Positions 8,294-17,647 of a stretch of DNA of 64,000 bases are shown here, piece by piece. The stretch is from CAZADA01 sp964568975 (GTDB taxonomy: Bacteria; Pseudomonadota; Alphaproteobacteria; Caulobacterales; Maricaulaceae). Position numbers and translations under genes: made by a program. Numbering within the stretch: the first letter of the stretch is position 1; each line of letters begins with the position of its first letter. The stretch covers positions 1 through 64,000 of the forward strand of contig CAZMSO010000004.1 in the NCBI GenBank assembly GCA_964568975.1. The letters run 5' to 3'. The notes beneath the pieces are model-generated. The model had not been told where the DNA came from. It ran no database searches and worked only from the letters and a program-made list of their open reading frames with translations.

Positions 8294-10861
8294 TCAGCCG
8301 CCCACCCATGAGCGCAGGCGGTCGCGCCAGCGTTTGCGCAGTTTCTCGGCCTCCGGATCGGGTTCGGGGGGTTCAACTTGGGCTGGCGACCAGGCGCTCG
8401 CGACCTCCGCGACGGCGTGCGTGGGGACGGCTGCGTCACCGGCGGGCGCGGCGATGGGCGCGGGCTGAGCCTTGCCGGCCTCCGGCGCCGGCGCCGGCGA
8501 GGCGGGCGCCTCCGCGATCGGAGCGGGCTCCGACGGCGCGTGGGCCAGGACCTCATCGGAGGCGGCGTGCAGGGTCTCGGCGGGCGCGGCGCCGTTCACA
8601 TAGTCGGCCTCAGGAAGCGCCTCAGGAAGGTCCTCAGGAAGCTCCCCAGGAAGCTCGTCGGCGGCATGGGACGCCTCGGGCTCGCTGACGACACGTGATC
8701 CGGCCTCCCAGGCGGGCGTCGGCGCGATCGACGCCGGGTTACGGTCGTCGTCGCCGTCCGCCTCCGGCGCTGCAGAGTGCGCGGGGTCCTGGGCCGGGGC
8801 GATGTCTCCCGCGTCGAAAGGAGCAAGGCCGCCGTCGGCAAACTCCGCTTCGGGATCCACGACCCGCAGCGCGTCGGCGTTGGAGGCCACGCTCTCGCCA
8901 TCACCCTCAGGGCCGCTGCGCCGGCCGCGGCCGCCGCGGCGTCCGCGCCGCCGCCGCCCGCGCTTGGGCTTAGCGTCATCATCGCCGTCGGCGTCAGCGT
9001 CCGCGGCGGCGTCAGCGTCTGCGGCGGCGTCTGCGGCGGCGTCTGCTGCGACATCCTCATCGGCGTCACTGGCGTCCGCGTCGCCATCCCCTGCAGCGTC
9101 GACGCCATCGCCCTCGGCGTCCTCGCGGCGGCGGCGGCGGCGACGTCGGCGCCGCCGCCCGCCCTCATCCTCGCCGCTGTCGCGGTCCTCCTCTGGTGCG
9201 GGGGCGGCGACCGCCTGGAGCGCTTTGGGCTCGTCGCCCGGCGCATGGGTGTCCAGCGCTTGGATCTCACAATCAGGCGGGATCAGCTCAGGAGCGGCCT
9301 CCAACGTCACCGCCATGGCGCAGCGTTCTTCAATCGCGGCGAGGTGATCGCGTTTTTCATTGAAGACGTAGAGCGCAATCTCCGGCGCGACGCGCACGCG
9401 CAAGCGCGCCGCGCGCGCTTTTAGCCCTTCTTCTTCAATGTGGCGCAGCACATGCAGCGCGCTTGAGGCCGGCGACCGCACAAAGCCGCGCCCTTCACAG
9501 CGCGGGCACTCCACCGAAGACCCCTCAAGAAGGCTCGCCCGGCGGCGCTGACGCGACAGCTCCATGAGCCCGAAGCCCGAAATCTTGCCCATTTGCAAGC
9601 GAGCCCGGTCGCGCTTGAGGCAATCGCGCATGCGCTTTTCCACCGCGCGATTGTTCTTGCCGTCATCCATGTCGATGAAATCGATGACGATAAGCCCCGC
9701 GAGGTCGCGCAACCGCATTTGGCGACACGCCTCTTCCGCGGCCTCCAAATTGGTTTTCAGCGCTGTCGCTTCAATGTTGCGTTCTTTCGTGGATTTGCCG
9801 GAGTTGACGTCGATCGCCACCAGCGCTTCGGTTTGATTGATCACCAAATAGCCGCCGGATTTCAGCCGCACCGTCGGGCTGAAGGTGTCCTCCAGCTGGT
9901 CTTCAATGCGGTGGGCGATGAACAGCGGCGTCGGCTCCCGATAGGGCTGAACTTTCTTCGCGTGGCTCGGCATAAGCATGCGAATGAAGTCTTTCGCCTC
10001 ACGATAGGCCGCATCGCCGTCGACCAGCACTTCTTCGATGTCTTTGTCGTAGAGATCGCGGATGGAGCGTTTAACGAGATTGCCCTCCTCATGGATCAGG
10101 CAGGGGGCCATGGATTTGAGCGTGCGCTCGCGGATCGTCTCCCACAGTCGCAACAAATATTCATAGTCCCGCTTGATCTCGGATTTGGTGCGCTTTGCGC
10201 CAGCGGTGCGCACAATAAGCCCCATGCCTTGGGGCACCTCCATTTCCTCCGCGATATGGCGCAATCGTTTGCGGTCGGGCGCGTTCGTGATTTTGCGGCT
10301 GATGCCGCCGCCGCGGGCGGTGTTGGGCATCAACACGCAATAGCGGCCCGCCAACGACAAATACGTGGTGAGCGCGGCGCCTTTATTGCCCCGCTCCTCC
10401 TTAACGACTTGCACAAGCAGGATTTGGCGGCGCTTAATCACTTCCTGGACGCGATATTTGCGCAGCGCCGCGCGCTGGGCGCGGGCGCGGCCGGCGGCGA
10501 GTTCGTCCTCGTCGTCGCTCAGCTCGGCGTCGTCGGCGTCGTCATCGCCGCCGTCGGAAGCCGCAGAGCGCTCCTCCGCTTGGGCCTCCTCCAAGAGTTT
10601 TTGGCGATCCTCAAAGGGGATCTGATAATAATCAGGGTGGATTTCGTTAAACGCCAAAAAACCGTGGCGGTTGCCGCCATACTCCACAAACGCCGCTTGG
10701 AGCGACGGCTCCACCCGCGTCACGCGGGCGAGATAAATGTTTGAGCGGATTTGCCGTTTCGCACGCGCCTCGAAATCAAATTCCTCGACCCGGTTCCCGT
10801 CGACGACCACCACCCGAGTCTCCTCGGGGTGGGCGGCGTCGACCAACATTTTTCGTGTCAT
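8294..10861 (-). CDS. rne: Ribonuclease E
   Basis: This is the main endoribonuclease of mRNA decay and rRNA/tRNA processing, and the scaffold of the RNA degradosome. The 855 residues comprise an S1 RNA-binding domain (about 36-165) interrupted by an acidic insert (about 91-125, alphaproteobacterial type), a 5'-sensor and DNase I-like catalytic core with VAIDVNSG (Asp 351) and IVIDFIDMDD (Asp about 394), a Zn-link CPRC at 452-455, and a long disordered tail. The tail alternates Arg blocks and Ala/Asp repeats and ends in a Trp-rich peptide. The ATG at 10861 (MTRKMLVDA) is preceded by GGAGAA; longer upstream frames are leader. It is divergent from amiC. Confidence 0.97.
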   Translation of the reverse strand: MTRKMLVDAAHPEETRVVVVDGNRVEEFDFEARAKRQIRSNIYLARVTRVEPSLQAAFVEYGGNRHGFLAFNEIHPDYYQIPFEDRQKLLEEAQAEERSAASDGGDDDADDAELSDDEDELAAGRARAQRAALRKYRVQEVIKRRQILLVQVVKEERGNKGAALTTYLSLAGRYCVLMPNTARGGGISRKITNAPDRKRLRHIAEEMEVPQGMGLIVRTAGAKRTKSEIKRDYEYLLRLWETIRERTLKSMAPCLIHEEGNLVKRSIRDLYDKDIEEVLVDGDAAYREAKDFIRMLMPSHAKKVQPYREPTPLFIAHRIEDQLEDTFSPTVRLKSGGYLVINQTEALVAIDVNSGKSTKERNIEATALKTNLEAAEEACRQMRLRDLAGLIVIDFIDMDDGKNNRAVEKRMRDCLKRDRARLQMGKISGFGLMELSRQRRRASLLEGSSVECPRCEGRGFVRSPASSALHVLRHIEEEGLKARAARLRVRVAPEIALYVFNEKRDHLAAIEERCAMAVTLEAAPELIPPDCEIQALDTHAPGDEPKALQAVAAPAPEEDRDSGEDEGGRRRRRRRRRRREDAEGDGVDAAGDGDADASDADEDVAADAAADAAADADAAADADADGDDDAKPKRGRRRRGRRGGRGRRSGPEGDGESVASNADALRVVDPEAEFADGGLAPFDAGDIAPAQDPAHSAAPEADGDDDRNPASIAPTPAWEAGSRVVSEPEASHAADELPGELPEDLPEALPEADYVNGAAPAETLHAASDEVLAHAPSEPAPIAEAPASPAPAPEAGKAQPAPIAAPAGDAAVPTHAVAEVASAWSPAQVEPPEPDPEAEKLRKRWRDRLRSWVGG
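8960..9200. repeat. Low-complexity Ala/Asp and Arg codon repeats inside rne
   Basis: This part of rne encodes alternating (A)ADA(D) repeats flanked by two Arg clusters. The DNA is a degenerate GCGTC/GGCGGC triplet-type repeat, prone to length change in multiples of three. Confidence 0.7.
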
Positions 10862-11393
10862 GCCAATGTTCTCCGCGCGCTCGCGCGCCGTCGCGCAGGA
10901 GACCTTCTCCTCCAGCGACCGGGGCTGCGGCGCGTTGCCAAAAGGGCGTCGCCCCGCGCACACGCCCGTGATCGCGGACGTTGCACAGTAATTCCCAAGC
11001 GGGGTGACGCATCGTTTATCCTCGATGTGCGATGGGCCCGGCCGGCCCGTGTCGGTCACGACCGGGGCCAGCGGCGACTCACCGCGGGATCGCCGTATTC
11101 GGACGCCGTCGCAACCGACCGTGGCGCCGCGGCGGCTTCCCGGGCGCGCCATCGGGCGCGAAGGAGGCTGAGCGGCGTCCCGTCGGCGAAACGCAACGAG
11201 CGTCAACAGTGAATTTGCACCAGAAAAGGGTTGATGAAAAGCTGCAGACACCGGCGGTTCAGCTTAACCCTTCATCAAGGCGGGGCCCGTAAGCGCGTCG
11301 TTGCGGGACAGGCGCAGCCAGATCGGCGACGCCGATCACCATGCGCGACGGTGGCCACGCCCCAGGCGGCGGCGTGCAAGGGAGGCTGGTTCA
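10862..11393. other. Divergent intergenic region rne / amiC
   Basis: No convincing gene lies in these 532 bases. The region must hold the rne promoter and probably a long rne 5' leader, plus the amiC promoter. Several in-frame stop-free stretches continue upstream from both genes, but they lack ribosome sites and conserved sequence. The only clear structure is the nested inverted repeat at 11226-11278. Confidence 0.6.
11226..11278. promoter_or_regulatory. Nested inverted repeats, possible rne leader hairpin or operator
   Basis: AAGGGTT (11226-11232) pairs with AACCCTT (11266-11272), and TTGATGAA (11231-11238) pairs with TTCATCAA (11271-11278). The inner AAGCTG/CAGCTT (11239-11244 / 11260-11265) could extend either stem, so the two outer pairings are mutually exclusive. 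It lies about 365 bases upstream of rne and 115 bases upstream of amiC. RNase E is known in E. coli to autoregulate through hairpins in a long 5' leader; a similar role here is inference. Confidence 0.4.
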
Positions 11394-12779
11394 GTGATCC
11401 TTCGACGGCTCATCGGCCGGGGGCTGCTCGCTGCGGCGCTCGCGGCGCTTGGGGGCGGGTGCGTCTATGACCCGCAAGATCGCCATCCTGGGGCGACAGC
11501 CCTTTATGTCGGTGATTGCGAGGATTGGGCGGCCTACCGCCGGGGCGAGCGCTGCGCCGCGGCCAGCCGCGTGCGCGACGGCTCTTACGTCACCCAAAGC
11601 GCTCCGCCCGCGCCACGACCCGCCGGACCCGTGCTGACGGCGGTCAAATTCGATTACGACCGTCCAGAAACCGCTGTGGACATTCAATTCACGGGCCGTC
11701 CGAAGGTGGAGGTCTTCACGATCGCTGAGGCGTGCTGTCGCTTGGTGGTCGATTTCAGCCGCGCGAGCTTTGATTTGCCGGGCCAGACCATCAGCGGCGG
11801 CCAACGCCAGGCGGGCGGCAAGGGCGTGGTGGCCCGCTATCGCTATGCGCAATACAACGCTCAGCGCTCGCGTTTGGTGTTCGATTTGGAAAAGCCGGCG
11901 GTGGTGACGGTCAAGCGGGATCAGAAATCCCAGGGCGGGTCCGTGACGTTAACGCTGCGGCCGACCACGGTGGAGCAATTCCGCATTCAGTCGCGCACCG
12001 CGATCGTGCCGTTCAGCGCCGTCGGCCCGTCGCAGCCGCCGCCGACGCGGGTGGCGCGGGCCGGGACGGTGCGCCCGAGCGCGGATGCGCGCGTGATTGT
12101 GATCGACGCCGGCCATGGCGGGCGCGACCCTGGGGCGATCGCGGCGACGGGCGTAAAGGAAAAGGACGTGAACCTTGCGGTCGCGAAACGTCTCGCCGCG
12201 CGGCTTGGGCGCTCGCGGGACTACGACGTGGTGCTGACGCGCACGGGCGATACGTTTTTGGACTTGAACGAACGGTTGGAGCTGGCGCGGGATGCGCGGG
12301 CGGATTTGTTTTTGTCGCTGCACGCGGACTCCTTGCCGGGCCAACCCAATGTGGGCGGCGCGTCCGTCTACACGCTGTCGGAGCGCGGCAGCCAGCGGGC
12401 GCGACGCGAGGTGCTCACGGGAGATCAAAACTGGATCCGTGATGTGGACCTGACGGGCCGGCCGGCGGATGTGAGCGACATTTTGCTGGTGTTGGCCCAG
12501 CGCGACACCAACAACCGCTCGGCGGTGTTCGCGGAGACCTTGATCCCGCGCTTAGACGAGGCGGGTCGGCTGTTGCGCAACAGCCATCGCAGCGCAGGCT
12601 TTTATGTGCTGCTGGCGCCGGATGTGCCGGCGGTTTTGGTGGAGATGGGGTTTTTGTCGAACGAGGCCGATGCGCGCCGTCTCGCCACAGCTCACCACCA
12701 AGAACGCATGGCCCAAGCGCTTGAAGCGGCGATCACGGATTACTTCGCCCTGGAAAAGCGCTCCCTAGCGGCGCGCTGA
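11394..12779 (+). CDS. amiC: N-acetylmuramoyl-L-alanine amidase with AMIN domain
   Basis: A periplasmic amidase that cuts the stem peptide from N-acetylmuramic acid in peptidoglycan, typically for daughter-cell separation. The 461-residue protein has an N-terminal export segment (ending GGGC, a weak lipobox), an AMIN domain (about 80-180) that targets the wall, and an Amidase_3 domain with VIDAGHGGRDPGA and the zinc ligands His/Glu/His, including LSLHAD. The chosen start is GTG 11394, nine bases after GGGAGG; the longer ATG frame at 11301 has no ribosome site and an Arg-rich pre-sequence. It is followed by mrcA and prfB in the arrangement seen in Caulobacter and relatives. Confidence 0.93.
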   Translation: MILRRLIGRGLLAAALAALGGGCVYDPQDRHPGATALYVGDCEDWAAYRRGERCAAASRVRDGSYVTQSAPPAPRPAGPVLTAVKFDYDRPETAVDIQFTGRPKVEVFTIAEACCRLVVDFSRASFDLPGQTISGGQRQAGGKGVVARYRYAQYNAQRSRLVFDLEKPAVVTVKRDQKSQGGSVTLTLRPTTVEQFRIQSRTAIVPFSAVGPSQPPPTRVARAGTVRPSADARVIVIDAGHGGRDPGAIAATGVKEKDVNLAVAKRLAARLGRSRDYDVVLTRTGDTFLDLNERLELARDARADLFLSLHADSLPGQPNVGGASVYTLSERGSQRARREVLTGDQNWIRDVDLTGRPADVSDILLVLAQRDTNNRSAVFAETLIPRLDEAGRLLRNSHRSAGFYVLLAPDVPAVLVEMGFLSNEADARRLATAHHQERMAQALEAAITDYFALEKRSLAAR

Positions 12780-12891
12780 CGGACACGCTAAATCCACATC
12801 TGTGCGGTGTTCAAAGTGTTGTTGAGGCGTCGCGCGGTCACAGTGTCGTCGCACGCGCGCGCCATCGTGGTGGGCGACGGTGAGGGAATGC

Positions 12892-15615
12892 ATGTCGACA
12901 CGACACATCATAATGCTTGTGAAAATCATGGCGGGGCTGGCGGCCCTCGGCGTGACGGCGGTTTTGGTCGGGGCGGTGTTCTTAGCCGGCTATGTGCTGC
13001 GCGTGACGGAGGACCTGCCCGAGATTGACGAGCTCGCCCAATATGAGCCGCCGGTGATGACGCGTGTCCATGCCGGCGACGGACGGTTGATTGCGGAGTA
13101 TGCGCGCGAGAGCCGGGTGTTCGTGCCGATCGAAAACATCCCCGAGCCGATCGTGCATGCCTTTATTTCTGCGGAAGACAAAAACTTTTTCACCCACAAC
13201 GGCTTCGACCCGATGGGGTTCATCCGCGGCGGCTTGCGCTCGGCGTTCAACGTCATTCGCGGCTCCGGCGGGCTGCAATCCGGCTCCACGATCACTCAGC
13301 AAGTGGCGAAGAACTTCCTGCTCACCAGTGATCAGAATTTGCAGCGCAAAATCCGTGAGATTTTCATTGCGCTGCGGATTGAGCAAGCGTTCTCAAAGGA
13401 CGAGATCCTCGAGCTTTACCTCAATGAGATTTATCTTGGGCGGCGCTCTTATGGCGTCGCGGCGGCGTCATTGCTTTATTTCGGCAAATCCCTTGATGAG
13501 TTGAGCTTGTCGGAGATGGCTTATCTCGCGGCGTTGCCCAAAGCGCCGAGCCGCCTCGACATCACGCGCCAGAGCAACAAAGCCTATGCCGTGAGCCGCC
13601 GCAATTACGTGCTCGGGCGCATGGTCGCGAACGGTTATGTCAGCCAAGCCGATCACGACGCCGCCGCGAAAGAGGATCTCAACGTCGCGGAACGGCTGTC
13701 TGGCTCCACATACCGGGCGGCGGAGTATTTCGTGGAGGAGGTGCGCCGCGAAATTTTCTCCATGTATGGCGAAGATGAGCTTTATGACGGCGGCTTGTCG
13801 GTGCGCACCACCGTCGACACCGAGCTGCAGCTTGCGGCGCGCGAAGCCTTGCGCGCGGGTCTTGAGGCCTATGATCGCCGCCATGGCTATCGGGGGCCGC
13901 TGGCCACGCTTGATCCCAACGGCGATTGGGCTGCGGCGCTGGCGGAGCTGGAGACGCCCACCGATATCGGCGGTTGGGCGCCGGCGGTGGTGTTAGAGCT
14001 GCGCGAGGACGCCGCCGTGATCGGCCTGCTCGACGGCTCGCGGGGGCGGATCCCGTTTGCGCCGCCGGAAACAGACGACAAGGGCAAGCGGGTCGCGGAC
14101 GCCGAGCGCCCCATTGAAGACACGCCTTTGGCGTGGGCCCGGCGCATCGACGCCAATGGCCGCGTCGGTCCGTTGATTGAAACGCCGGGCGAGGCGGTGG
14201 CGCTGGGCGATGTGATCCTTGTAGAGCCGCTGGAGGCGGACGCCGACGCCGACGGGCCCAGCCTCCGCGGCGGCGATGGGCTTTATGCGCTGCGCCAAAT
14301 TCCGGAGGTGAACGGCGCGATTATGGCCATGGACCCCCATACGGGGCGGGTGTTGGCGATGGTCGGCGGCTACAGTTTCAGCCTCAGCCAATTCAACCGC
14401 GCCACCCAAGCGCGCCGTCAACCGGGCTCGGCGTTTAAACCGTTTGTGTACGCAGCCGCCCTCGATGTCCGCGACGAGCGCGGCGATTACGCCTTCACGC
14501 CCGCCTATCAGGAGCTTGATTCCGCTTATGTCTCCACGGGCGGTCGCGACGGCACGTTTTACAAGCCGAGCAATTATGAAGGCCGCTGGTATGGCCTGCA
14601 GACCTTGCGGGTGGGCATTGAGCGCTCGCGCAACACCATGACGGTGCGTTTGGCCAACAAGATCGGGCTAAACCGCGTGTCGTCCTATGGCGAACGGTTC
14701 GGCATTTACGACAATTTGCCGCCCTATGAAGCCATGGCGCTTGGCGCGGGGGAGACGACGCTGTGGCGCATGGTGGCCGCTTACGCCATGCTGGTGAATG
14801 GCGGCAAGCGGATCGAACCGACCATTCTCGACCGTGTCCAGGATCGCGACGGCCGCACGATTTTCCGCCGCGGCGTGCGCACATGCACGGACGTGTGCCA
14901 AGCCGAGGCGTGGGCGGACATGACGCCGCCCTTGCTGGCGGATCCGCGGGCGGATGTGATTGATCCCATCACCGCGTACCAGGTCGTCTCCATGATGGAA
15001 GGCGTGGTGACCCGCGGCACGGCGCGGCGGGTCGGCCAAGCCCTCGACAAACCCGTCGCCGGCAAGACCGGCACGACGAATGATTTCCGCGATGCGTGGT
15101 TTGTCGGGTTCGCGCCGGATTTGGTCGTGGGCGTGTTCGTCGGCTTTGATTCCCCGAAGCCGCTGGGAACGGTGCCGGAAGGCGAAGGCGGCGGCAAAGT
15201 CGCTGCGCCCGTGTTCCAAGCCTTCATGGAACGCGCTTTGCCGCGCTATGACACCATCCCGTTCCGCATTCCGTCCGGCGTGGTGTTCGCGAACATTGAC
15301 GCCAACAGCGGCCGCCTTGCGCGGCCGGGTGCGACGACGCCCTATTTCGCTGGTCCCACGGGGTCGTGCAAAGTCGAGCCGGTGCTTGAGGCGTTCCATC
15401 CTGGCACCCAGCCGACGCAAATGGCGTGCACGGGCGAGACCGCGACGGATTCCGGCGTCAGCGTCGGCGCTGCGCGCCGGCCGACGCCAAGCGGCGAGCT
15501 CAGCGCGCTGGCGCGGGCGCGCCGCGCGCTTGGCTTGCCCGTTCCGGTCGAAGACGAGCCCATTCTCGAAGAAACCGAGGATGATGAGGACGACGGGGTC
15601 GGCGGCTTGTTTTAG
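12892..15615 (+). CDS. mrcA: Penicillin-binding protein 1A
   Basis: A bifunctional class A PBP that polymerises glycan strands and crosslinks peptides. Of 907 residues, about 8-32 are the membrane anchor. The glycosyltransferase domain follows with AEDKNFFTHNGFD (catalytic Glu), an OB-like insert lies about 310-440, and the transpeptidase domain carries GSAFKPF (nucleophile Ser in SxxK), SRNTMTV and KTGTTND. The tail is acidic. ATG 12892 has GAGGG five bases upstream; an in-frame GTG at 12880 would add four residues. It lies in the amiC-mrcA-prfB order. Confidence 0.95.
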   Translation: MSTRHIIMLVKIMAGLAALGVTAVLVGAVFLAGYVLRVTEDLPEIDELAQYEPPVMTRVHAGDGRLIAEYARESRVFVPIENIPEPIVHAFISAEDKNFFTHNGFDPMGFIRGGLRSAFNVIRGSGGLQSGSTITQQVAKNFLLTSDQNLQRKIREIFIALRIEQAFSKDEILELYLNEIYLGRRSYGVAAASLLYFGKSLDELSLSEMAYLAALPKAPSRLDITRQSNKAYAVSRRNYVLGRMVANGYVSQADHDAAAKEDLNVAERLSGSTYRAAEYFVEEVRREIFSMYGEDELYDGGLSVRTTVDTELQLAAREALRAGLEAYDRRHGYRGPLATLDPNGDWAAALAELETPTDIGGWAPAVVLELREDAAVIGLLDGSRGRIPFAPPETDDKGKRVADAERPIEDTPLAWARRIDANGRVGPLIETPGEAVALGDVILVEPLEADADADGPSLRGGDGLYALRQIPEVNGAIMAMDPHTGRVLAMVGGYSFSLSQFNRATQARRQPGSAFKPFVYAAALDVRDERGDYAFTPAYQELDSAYVSTGGRDGTFYKPSNYEGRWYGLQTLRVGIERSRNTMTVRLANKIGLNRVSSYGERFGIYDNLPPYEAMALGAGETTLWRMVAAYAMLVNGGKRIEPTILDRVQDRDGRTIFRRGVRTCTDVCQAEAWADMTPPLLADPRADVIDPITAYQVVSMMEGVVTRGTARRVGQALDKPVAGKTGTTNDFRDAWFVGFAPDLVVGVFVGFDSPKPLGTVPEGEGGGKVAAPVFQAFMERALPRYDTIPFRIPSGVVFANIDANSGRLARPGATTPYFAGPTGSCKVEPVLEAFHPGTQPTQMACTGETATDSGVSVGAARRPTPSGELSALARARRALGLPVPVEDEPILEETEDDEDDGVGGLF

Positions 15616-15824
15616 CCCACCAGGCCGCGGCGTCCGATGGCGCTGGGTCTCTGGGTCCGACGATGGATGCGGCTGGGGGGCGTCAGCGGGGGGCGGGCGC
15701 TCTCGCATGGGGGCGCTGACGCGTTGGGGGGTTGTCCTGCGGCGCGACCGCGGCTACCTCCTCGGCTCCCTGGCGACGGCCCCGTCGCGGACGCTGCGCC
15801 CTCACGCTGACACGGAGCATCGAC

Positions 15825-16944
15825 ATGCGCGCTGAGCTTCAAAGCCTTGCGGAAGAGATCGAGCGGTCAGTGGCGTTGCTGCGGAGGCGTCTTTGACTGG
15901 GATAGCGCCCAAAAGCGCTTGGACGAGCTGAACGCCCGCGCGGAAGATCCGAACCTTTGGAATGATCCGACAGCCGCGCAAGCCCTGATGCGCGAACGCA
16001 ATCGGCTCGACGCTGCGATGACGGCGGTGACGGAGCTGACGGGCGAACTCGCGGATGTCAGCGAACTTGCTGAGCTTGCCGACGCCGAAGGCGATGACGC
16101 GCTGGCTGATGAAGCGCTCGGCGCGCTGCACGATCTGAAAACACGCGCGGCCGCGGCCGAGCTTGAGGCGCTGCTGTCTGGTGAAGCGGATGGCAATGAC
16201 TGCTTCGTGGAGGTGCACGCCGGCGCTGGCGGTACGGAGAGCCAAGACTGGGCGGCGATGCTGGTGCGCATGTATTTGCGGTGGGCTCAGGCCCGCGGCT
16301 TCAAAACAGAGACGATTGATGAGCATGCGGGCGAGGAGGCGGGGCTGAAATCCGCCACCATCGCGGTGCGGGGCGACAACGCCTATGGCTGGCTGAAGAC
16401 AGAATCCGGCGTGCACCGCCTGGTGCGGATCTCTCCGTTTGATTCCAGCGCGCGCCGCCACACCAGTTTCGCCAGCGTGTGGGTGTATCCGCAAATCGAC
16501 GACACAATCGAGATCGCCATTGAGGAGAAAGACGTGCGCGTCGACACCTACCGCGCGAGCGGCGCCGGCGGTCAGCACGTCAACAAAACGGACTCCGCCG
16601 TGCGGCTGACGCACGCGCCGTCCGGGATTGTGGTGCAGTGTCAGAATGAGCGTTCGCAGCATAAAAACCGCGCCCAGGCGTGGGACATGTTGCGCGCGCG
16701 GCTCTATGAGCTTGAGCTGCAAAAGCGCGAGCAAGACGCGCAAGCCGAGGCGGAATCCAAGACCGAGATCGGCTGGGGGCGCCAAATTCGGTCTTATGTG
16801 TTGCAGCCCTATCAGCTTGTGAAAGACTTGCGCACGAATGTGGAGACATCCAACACTGCGGGCGTGTTGGACGGCGACCTGACGCCCTTTATGGCGGCCG
16901 CCCTCGCCGCTCAGGTGGCGGGTGATGACGCTGCGACGGAGTAA
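15825..16944 (+). CDS. prfB: Peptide chain release factor 2 (programmed +1 frameshift)
   Basis: RF2 ends translation at UGA and UAA. The gene is in two frames: codons 1-23 run from ATG 15825 to CTT 15891-15893 and meet an in-frame TGA at 15894. Shifting +1 at CTT-TGA-C continues at GAC 15895 to the stop at 16944, giving about 372 residues, the family length. The decoding motif SPFDSS (RF2-type SPF) and the catalytic GGQ (SGAGGQHVNKTDSA) are present. The start is supported by GGAG at 15813-15816. RF2 level thus controls its own synthesis through competition at the internal UGA, as in E. coli. A tool that ignores recoding would call a shortened gene. Confidence 0.96.
15883..15897 (+). promoter_or_regulatory. 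prfB programmed frameshift site
   Basis: GGAGG (15883-15887) lies three bases before the slippery CTT (15891-15893), followed by TGA C. This is the same spacing and element order as the E. coli prfB site (internal Shine-Dalgarno, CUU UGA C). Confidence 0.95.
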
Positions 16945-17122
16945 GCGCGGGTCGCTGACGCTGACGCCTGTGCGCGCCGCAGTCAACGCATCGGCGCGCC
17001 GATCCCCCCCACAAGCCGCGCGACACACGAGAGCGCCCCCGCCGATTTCACGGCCGTGCGCGTCCATCAGGGTCGTGCAGGTGTGGCTTCGCGGCGAATG
17101 GCCGCCGGCGGTCTGCCGGGAC

Positions 17123-17647
17123 TCAGCTGGCTTTGAAGGGCGACGCGGATGCGCCGAAGGGGGTGGAGCCCTTTTCGCCGTCGCCAGTTTTCGCGGCCGC
17201 GACGCTGACGCGGCCCGTGTCGCGCCCCCCGGAGACGGGGTCGGCGTCGTGACGGCAATGCCCTTCGAAGAAGGCGCCGCTCTCCACCGACAGGGCGCTG
17301 TGTGTGATATCGCCCTCAATCCGCGCTGTGGAGGCGAGCGTCACTTGCCGACCGCGTACGCTGCCCATGACGCGGCCGCGCACCGTGATTTGCTCCGCAA
17401 CAATTTCGCCGCGGATTGAGGCTTTCTCGCCGACGGTCAACGCGCCTGCGCGCACATCGCCTTCGATTTGGCCGTCCAACTGGATTTCACCCTCCGCGAC
17501 CACCGTGCCGGTGATTTGGAGATCATCACTGATGATGGAGGGCGCGGAAGAGAGCTTCGCCATGGGAGTGTTCACATTCACTGACGGGGAGGTCGGGAAG
17601 TCCGGTTGAGGGACGACACCCCCGGCTTCCTTACCCTTGTTGAACAT
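17123..17647 (-). CDS. Bactofilin
   Basis: A cytoskeletal beta-helix polymer protein, often membrane-associated and used as a scaffold for localised wall synthesis. The 174 residues have a short basic N-terminus, a proline-rich segment, the central DUF583 beta-helix (about 40-135) with repeating short strands such as GTVVAEGEIQLDGQIEGDV, and a flexible tail. The ATG at 17647 lies inside the end of the M23 peptidase gene; the two frames overlap by 17 bases, implying translational coupling. Bactofilin-M23 pairs (BacA-LmdC in Hyphomonas and relatives) direct stalk or bud morphogenesis, so a shape role is likely. Confidence 0.93.
   Translation of the reverse strand: MFNKGKEAGGVVPQPDFPTSPSVNVNTPMAKLSSAPSIISDDLQITGTVVAEGEIQLDGQIEGDVRAGALTVGEKASIRGEIVAEQITVRGRVMGSVRGRQVTLASTARIEGDITHSALSVESGAFFEGHCRHDADPVSGGRDTGRVSVAAAKTGDGEKGSTPFGASASPFKAS

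Noticed and set aside
12807..13028. Open frame across the start of mrcA
   Set aside because: It overlaps the well-supported PBP1A N-terminus in another frame and has no conserved sequence.
16990..17003. Palindrome ATCGGCGCGCCGAT after prfB as terminator
   Set aside because: It is self-complementary but has almost no loop and no T-run; in DNA this GC-rich, such sites arise by chance.
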